Source: Clostridiaceae bacterium
GTDB lineage: Bacteria; Bacillota; Clostridia; Peptostreptococcales; Tindalliaceae
Assembly (NCBI GenBank): GCA_011390155.1
Contig: JAABSW010000009.1
Span: forward strand, 1 to 64,000
Reading direction: 5' to 3'
Length of the DNA stretch: 64,000 nt
Shown here: piece by piece, positions 59,878-64,000 of the stretch
Position numbering within the stretch: the stretch's first letter is position 1
How the letters are laid out: each line of letters starts with the position of its first letter
Notes under the pieces: generated by a model
Database searches by the model: none
What the model was told of the DNA's origin: nothing
What the model saw: the letters and a program-made list of their open reading frames with translations, nothing else
Translations under genes and position numbers: made by a program

Positions 59878-60810
59878 ATGAAGAGAATCGCGTTATTAGG
59901 AACAGCCTTGGTGGTGTTGGCGCTGGTTCGGTCTTTAAGGGCACAGTATAGAAAAGAGATCAATCATGCTTATAAAAGGGTATCAGATGGAAGCCGTGTA
60001 TTGAACACGGAAAATGGTGAAATTGAATACAGCACTGATGGGGAAGGGACACCAGTACTGCTGATTCATGGCGCAGGCGGCGGCTATGACCAGGGTCTGC
60101 TGGTGGGACAGTCGTTTTTAAATGGTGGCTATCGGCTCATCGCTGTTTCCAGGTTTGGTTATTTAGGTTCTCCGGTACTGGATGATGCCACCGTGGAAAA
60201 ACAGGCGATGCTTTACGCTGACTTGCTGACTCATTTGGACTTGGAAAAAGTGATGATTCTAGGTCTTTCAGCGGGCGGTCCCTCAGCGATGCAATTTGCC
60301 CATGATTATCCTGAAAAGAGCAACGCACTTATTTTGGTATCACCTGTAACCATTTTTACGGGCAAAGATATTCCTTTGAGTACAAAAATAGTCAATATCA
60401 TTCAAAAATCTGATTTTATTTATTGGCTGGTGTTAAAAACTTTTCGTACTCAAGCTTTAGCGTTAATGGGTATTCCTAAAGGAACATATAATTCGCTTAG
60501 CTTGGACGAGAAAAAATTTGCCAATCAAATGTTGGCATTCATGCATCCCATTCGTCCCAGAAGTGCGGGGATTATACACGAAGCTGAAATTGAACCTTTA
60601 TCAGGCGATGAAATGAGTCGAATGATAGTTCCCACCATTGTACTGCATGCCAGGGATGATAAGATAATAGACTATAAACATGCTGAATATTATCATGAGC
60701 ATAGGGCTGACTCACAGTTGATTTCCTTTAAGAGCGGTGGTCATGTGATGGCATCAGAACTAGAAGCGATTAGAGGTCATATCAAAGTATTTCTGGAGAA
60801 AATCATATAA
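59878..60810 (+). CDS. Alpha/beta hydrolase, membrane-anchored (copy 2)
   Basis: A 310-residue paralogue of the hydrolase at 28.5-29.4 kb, very similar along its length (for instance EIEYSTDGEGTPVLLIHGAGGGYDQGLLVGQSFL). Nucleophile elbow GLSAGGPSAMQFAHDYPEKSNAL near 128; the acid is probably in HARDDKIIDY near 262 and the histidine in SGGHVMASE near 288. An N-terminal anchor is at about 4-20. Here there is no TetR partner. Ribosome site AAAGGAT. Substrate unknown. Confidence 0.88.
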   Translation: MKRIALLGTALVVLALVRSLRAQYRKEINHAYKRVSDGSRVLNTENGEIEYSTDGEGTPVLLIHGAGGGYDQGLLVGQSFLNGGYRLIAVSRFGYLGSPVLDDATVEKQAMLYADLLTHLDLEKVMILGLSAGGPSAMQFAHDYPEKSNALILVSPVTIFTGKDIPLSTKIVNIIQKSDFIYWLVLKTFRTQALALMGIPKGTYNSLSLDEKKFANQMLAFMHPIRPRSAGIIHEAEIEPLSGDEMSRMIVPTIVLHARDDKIIDYKHAEYYHEHRADSQLISFKSGGHVMASELEAIRGHIKVFLEKII

Positions 60811-60884
60811 TTGAATATTTTTTTTAATTCATCGCTGGAAGAGGATAAATCTGACGTAAAATGAAATAAATTGACCAAATATGA

Positions 60885-60912
60885 TTGACATTGATCATGT
60901 GTGTGGTATTAT
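60885..60912 (+). promoter_or_regulatory. Promoter of the DeoR-regulator gene
   Basis: TTGACA (60885-60890), 16 bases, TATTAT (60907-60912). The spacer starts TTGATCAT, and TGAT/ATCA elements overlap the -35, a possible operator for the DeoR protein itself. Confidence 0.65.
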
Positions 60913-60931
60913 TTTAGTGAGGGGGTGAACC

Positions 60932-61681
60932 ATGCTGCAACAAGAACGCTATGAGAAAATTCTGTCCCGGGTACAAGCCAAAGGGGCTGTCAGGGTGGCT
61001 GCCCTGGCAAAAGCATTGGAAATCAGTGAATCAACCATCCGAAGAGATATCATCGAACTGGACCATATGGGAAAGTTGCGAAAAGTCTTTGGAGGAGCGG
61101 TTTCCTGCGATGCCTACCTGACATCCAATGAAACAGATGTGAACACAAGAGCAACTTTCAGTGTATTGGAAAAAGATTCCATTGCCAGGTACGCTGCCAA
61201 TCTCATTGAAGCAGACGACTTCGTGTTCATTGACGCTGGTACAACCACTGATAAACTCATTGACTTTTTACCCGGTAGTAAAACGGCCACCTTTGTCACC
61301 AACGGCCTGGCTCACGCCCTAACCTTAACCCGCAGAGGTCATAAGGTGTATTTACTGGGGGGGAGGGTCAACGCCAGCACAGAAGCTGCCACAGGCGTGG
61401 AAGCCGTTTCAAGTTTAGGAAAGTATAACTTTACTAAGTGTTTCTTAGGCACCAACGGCATCGATGTGGAACATGGGTTTACCACACCCAACGTGGAAGA
61501 GGCCATGGTGAAAACCCATGCTGCTCAGCGTTCCTCCGTGGTATATGTGCTGGCGGACAGCAACAAGTTTGAAACTGTTGCGCCGGTTACTTTTCTGGGT
61601 ATAGATAAAGCGTGGATCATTACTGACAAACTGGAGAATGTGGAATACAGGGACCATACGGAAATCATCGAAACTGAATAA
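60932..61681 (+). CDS. DeoR/GlpR family transcriptional regulator
   Basis: A 249-residue sugar-phosphate-responsive repressor. The DeoR-type helix-turn-helix is VRVAALAKALEISESTIRRDIIELDHMGKLRKVFGGAV (about 20-60). The C-terminal DeoRC sensor includes FIDAGTTTDKLIDFL near 95, LLGGRVNASTEAATG near 143 and FLGTNGIDVEHGFTTPNVEEAMVK near 170. The strong site GGGGGTGA precedes ATG 60932. It lies upstream of gap on the same strand, so it may control glyceraldehyde-3-phosphate dehydrogenase, acting as a glycolytic regulator. Confidence 0.92.
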   Translation: MLQQERYEKILSRVQAKGAVRVAALAKALEISESTIRRDIIELDHMGKLRKVFGGAVSCDAYLTSNETDVNTRATFSVLEKDSIARYAANLIEADDFVFIDAGTTTDKLIDFLPGSKTATFVTNGLAHALTLTRRGHKVYLLGGRVNASTEAATGVEAVSSLGKYNFTKCFLGTNGIDVEHGFTTPNVEEAMVKTHAAQRSSVVYVLADSNKFETVAPVTFLGIDKAWIITDKLENVEYRDHTEIIETE

Positions 61682-61782
61682 AATGTGAATCATAACAACA
61701 CACCAATGTTGAGGGTGCAGATTACCTCAATGTGATAGATGCAAGTGATCAATTACACATAGGAGAAATTAGGAGGTTTATT

Positions 61783-62802
61783 ATGAAAATGAAAGTGGCA
61801 ATTAATGGATTTGGAAGAATAGGACGTCTCACATTCGGGCAGATTTTTGGGAATGACGATTACGATGTGGTGGCCATCAATGACCTGAGCCAACCAGACA
61901 TGCTGGCATACCTGCTGAAGTACGACAGTGTTCAAAAATCCTTTGAGAACCATACGGTGGAAAACTCTGATCATTCTATTACTGTGGATGGAAAGGAAAT
62001 TAAGATTTTTAGAGAGCCAGATCCATCCAAGCTTCCCTGGGGAGACCTGGGTGTGGATGTAGTTTTGGAATGCACCGGCTTTTTCACTTCCAGGAAAAAA
62101 TCCCAGGCACACATTGATGCAGGTGCCAAGAAAGTTTTGATTTCTGCTTCGGCTGGTGATGACGTACCCACCATTGTTTATGGTGTCAACCACGATATTC
62201 TCACCAAAGACGATACCATTGTGTCTGGAGCTTCCTGCACAACCAACTGCCTGGCACCCATGGCAAAGGCGCTGCATGAGTACCGGGAAGTACGTACCGG
62301 CTTTATGACCACCATCCACGCTTATACTGGTGACCAGATGTTGCTGGACGGACCTCACCCCAAAAATGACTTCCGTCGTGCCCGTGCCGGTGCCATTAAC
62401 ATTGTTCCCACCAGCACAGGTGCTGCAAAAGCCATTGGCATGGTTATTCCCGAATTGGACGGCAGGCTCATGGGTAATGCCCAGCGTGTACCGGTGGCTT
62501 CCGGTTCCGTCACCATCTTGAATGCGGTATTAAAAGACGACACCGAAACCGTCACATTGGAAGGCCTTCATGAAGCCATGAAAGATGCTTCCAACGAGAC
62601 CTTTGGCTACACTGAAGAAAAGCTGGTTTCCAGTGACATCATTGGCATAACCTATGGTTCATTGTTTGACGCCACCCAGACACTGGTTGCCCGAAGCGGT
62701 ACTGGTGTGTTCCAGGTGCAGGTGGTTGCCTGGTATGACAACGAAATGAGTTATGTGGCGCAGCTTGTGCGCACTTTAAAGCATATGGGAAGCTTAGCTT
62801 AG
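61783..62802 (+). CDS. gap: Glyceraldehyde-3-phosphate dehydrogenase, type I
   Basis: A 339-residue glycolytic enzyme that oxidises and phosphorylates glyceraldehyde-3-phosphate with NAD. ATG 61783 (TTAGGAGG) gives [22 protein letters not shown]. The catalytic cysteine is in [17 protein letters not shown] near 155, the histidine in [14 protein letters not shown] near 182, and [19 protein letters not shown] (about 33-51) follows the NAD loop. It is closed by a terminator. No pgk, tpi or other glycolysis gene is beside it, only the DeoR regulator upstream. Confidence 0.97.
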   Translation: MKMKVAINGFGRIGRLTFGQIFGNDDYDVVAINDLSQPDMLAYLLKYDSVQKSFENHTVENSDHSITVDGKEIKIFREPDPSKLPWGDLGVDVVLECTGFFTSRKKSQAHIDAGAKKVLISASAGDDVPTIVYGVNHDILTKDDTIVSGASCTTNCLAPMAKALHEYREVRTGFMTTIHAYTGDQMLLDGPHPKNDFRRARAGAINIVPTSTGAAKAIGMVIPELDGRLMGNAQRVPVASGSVTILNAVLKDDTETVTLEGLHEAMKDASNETFGYTEEKLVSSDIIGITYGSLFDATQTLVARSGTGVFQVQVVAWYDNEMSYVAQLVRTLKHMGSLA

Positions 62803-62838
62803 TGTAAACTAAAACAAAAATGCATTGCACCACCAACA

Positions 62839-62875
62839 AAAAAGAGGCTAGGAGTCACAACTCCTGCCTCTTTTG
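62839..62875. terminator. Terminator between gap and the reverse-strand mscS gene
   Basis: AAAGAGGC (62841-62848) and AGGAGT pair with ACTCCT and GCCTCTTT (62866-62873), with A/T runs on each side for both strands. Confidence 0.88.
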
Positions 62876-62902
62876 TAAGTGATAAACATGAAAGTTTACT
62901 GT

Positions 62903-63799
62903 TTATTCTGTTTTAAGTTCAATTGGAGGAGCGCTTACTACCTCAAAAGTTGCGGAGGCCAGTTGCACCTGAGAGGAACTGTTTTCCACTTTTTTCAGGA
63001 TTCTTGTAAAGAGTTCATCTTTTACAATCACTCTTTTTTTATAATCTACCACATATCGCAGGTTAAACTCCACCCAGTTATCATTTGCGACAATGGTCAC
63101 CATAGGTTTTGTTGTTGCGTCTTCAATCATAAACTTACGAACCATTGTTTTCCAGTGTATTTCTGCTTCATTGGCATAATCACCCACCACTTCATGCGCA
63201 ACTTCATAGAAAAATTGTCTGGCAAGGTCATAATTACTGCCGTATTTAACGGGAATTTTAATTTCATCCCACAGAAAGGGAAAATCTGCAGAATAATTAT
63301 AAACCGGTTCTTTGAAGACAAAACTGTTGCCGATTCTGACAATTCTTCCGTTATACAAATCTCCTTCAACCCACCCTCCAATTTCCATGATTGTGGTTCT
63401 GAGAACACCGACGTCAATTACATCTCCTTTAATGCCGCCCAATAACACCCGGTCCCCGGATTTATAAATATCACTTAACAAAATGGCCATCCATCCGGCT
63501 ATGCTGACGATAACTTCCTGCAAGGCAAAAGCAATCCCTGCTCCGGCGATTCCAAAAAAGACCGTCAATGTACCTAAACGATCCCGATAAATGACGGATA
63601 ACAAAAGCACAACAAGAAAATAACCAACAGTGTTGATGGCCTTTTTGCTTCGATAAAAGTTGTTGTGATCTTTGATAGACTTGCCGACACGGGTCCGGAC
63701 CAGCCTAATCACCGTTAAAATGATCAAAACGCCTATCACGGCAATGATCAGTTGCATTACGAATGGTTCCTGTATTATTTGAACTAAATATTCATCCAT
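62903..63799 (-). CDS. MscS family mechanosensitive channel (second copy)
   Basis: A 298-residue channel different from the one at 54.6 kb. ATG 63799 (AGAGGTG) gives MDEYLVQIIQEPF. Helices lie at about 13-32 and 58-80. The pore helix has VFFGIAGAGIAFALQEVIVSIAGWMAILLSD near 83-113, then the beta domain KSGDRVLLGGIKGDVIDVGVLRTTIMEIGGW and, later, NGRIVRIGNSFVFKEPVYNYS. The C-terminal part is longer and more charged than in small MscS, typical of the YnaI-like or plant-like group. It may act in osmotic relief. Confidence 0.92.
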   Translation of the reverse strand: MDEYLVQIIQEPFVMQLIIAVIGVLIILTVIRLVRTRVGKSIKDHNNFYRSKKAINTVGYFLVVLLLSVIYRDRLGTLTVFFGIAGAGIAFALQEVIVSIAGWMAILLSDIYKSGDRVLLGGIKGDVIDVGVLRTTIMEIGGWVEGDLYNGRIVRIGNSFVFKEPVYNYSADFPFLWDEIKIPVKYGSNYDLARQFFYEVAHEVVGDYANEAEIHWKTMVRKFMIEDATTKPMVTIVANDNWVEFNLRYVVDYKKRVIVKDELFTRILKKVENSSSQVQLASATFEVVSAPPIELKTE

Positions 63800-63891
63800 G
63801 AAATGCACCTCTTTAGACACGGTATTTTAATACTCTTATACCCCAAAATAACCTCAAAACAAACGACTAAGTGTTAGCAAGAAGATCATAT

Positions 63892-63906
63892 AACTTGAAA
63901 CAAGTT
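63892..63906 (+). promoter_or_regulatory. Perfect inverted repeat AACTTG-AAA-CAAGTT
   Basis: A 6-3-6 palindrome about 60 bases before the last, partial gene; a possible operator. The regulator is unknown. Confidence 0.35.
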
Positions 63907-63965
63907 AAAAAAAGATTAGAATATAAGTTAAGAACATACGAAAACGTTAACCAGGAGGTGTGCCA

Positions 63966-64000
63966 ATGTCTACAGTTAAAGAAACACCAGTGAAGGAAAA
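63966..64000 (+). CDS. Start of a gene cut by the window edge
   Basis: ATG 63966 follows CAGGAGGTG at good spacing, and the frame reads MSTVKETPVKE to the edge. Eleven residues are too few to name the product. Confidence 0.5.
   Translation, partial: MSTVKETPVKE

Overview
The window looks like chromosome of a Gram-positive, probably spore-forming anaerobe of the Clostridia (Bacillota). The signs are strong AGGAGG-type ribosome binding sites on almost every gene, a GerW-type spore protein, a sigma-54 activator that reads a textbook -24/-12 promoter, and a mixture of anaerobe-style genes (TctABC, UxaA/IlvD dehydratases, cyclodeaminase) with oxygen-handling ones (hemerythrins, multicopper oxidase). 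The genus cannot be named from the sequence alone. No rRNA, complete tRNA, CRISPR array, intact transposase or prophage was seen.

Left part (1-17.35 kb): a partial quinone oxidoreductase, a lipoprotein, an acetyltransferase and S-adenosylhomocysteine hydrolase lead into the most coherent system here, a sigma-54-controlled acid-sugar (hydroxy-acid) catabolic island of eleven genes. A PrpR-type activator is followed by two TGCAATGTTGCA operator palindromes and a sigma-54 promoter. Then, all on the + strand, come a DUF1537 four-carbon acid-sugar kinase, a PdxA2-like dehydrogenase, the TctC-TctB-TctA tripartite carboxylate transporter, a zinc alcohol dehydrogenase, a LarA-like racemase/epimerase, an IlvD/Edd dehydratase, a split UxaA dehydratase (SAF small subunit plus large subunit) and a D-2-hydroxyacid dehydrogenase. 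The kinase plus PdxA2 pair predicts conversion of a tetronate (threonate or erythronate) to dihydroxyacetone phosphate and CO2. The racemase and two different dehydratases in the same cluster do not fit any single pathway I know.

Middle (17.4-36.6 kb): an aminotransferase / ornithine-cyclodeaminase-like / MocR cluster; a hemerythrin-GGDEF oxygen-linked diguanylate cyclase; a membrane protein; an LRR membrane protein; a cyclodeaminase; a minus-strand operon of ECF sigma factor, zinc anti-sigma, DUF2953 and GerW; a MoaD-like protein; a TetR/hydrolase operon with a well-defined promoter-operator; two flavodoxin-fold proteins; a small alarmone synthetase; an AraC regulator; small enzymes; and an alpha-amylase. 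This part also holds short broken copies of genes that are intact elsewhere in the window (a coil protein, a hydrolase, a hemerythrin).

Right part (36.6-64 kb): cytosine deaminase followed by a hairpin-rich non-coding stretch; a stress-protein cluster (DUF1328, CsbD, GsiB/YflT-like, HHE hemerythrin) with a sigma-B-like promoter; kynureninase; zinc-ribbon and ankyrin proteins; an ABC exporter with an SGNH hydrolase; cyanophycinase and cyanophycin synthetase; a multicopper oxidase; a second stress/membrane group (YtxH, MscS, CsbD-like); nitroreductase; a stalk-rhodanese-fasciclin fusion; a TPM-domain protein with PspA; a second copy of the hydrolase; a DeoR regulator with GAPDH; and another MscS channel.

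A striking unexplained pattern is an exact 11-mer, ATCCTGTTTAT (often AAGAATCCTGTTTATC), present six times, always between genes, often beside strong hairpins, and once sitting exactly at the break of a truncated gene copy.
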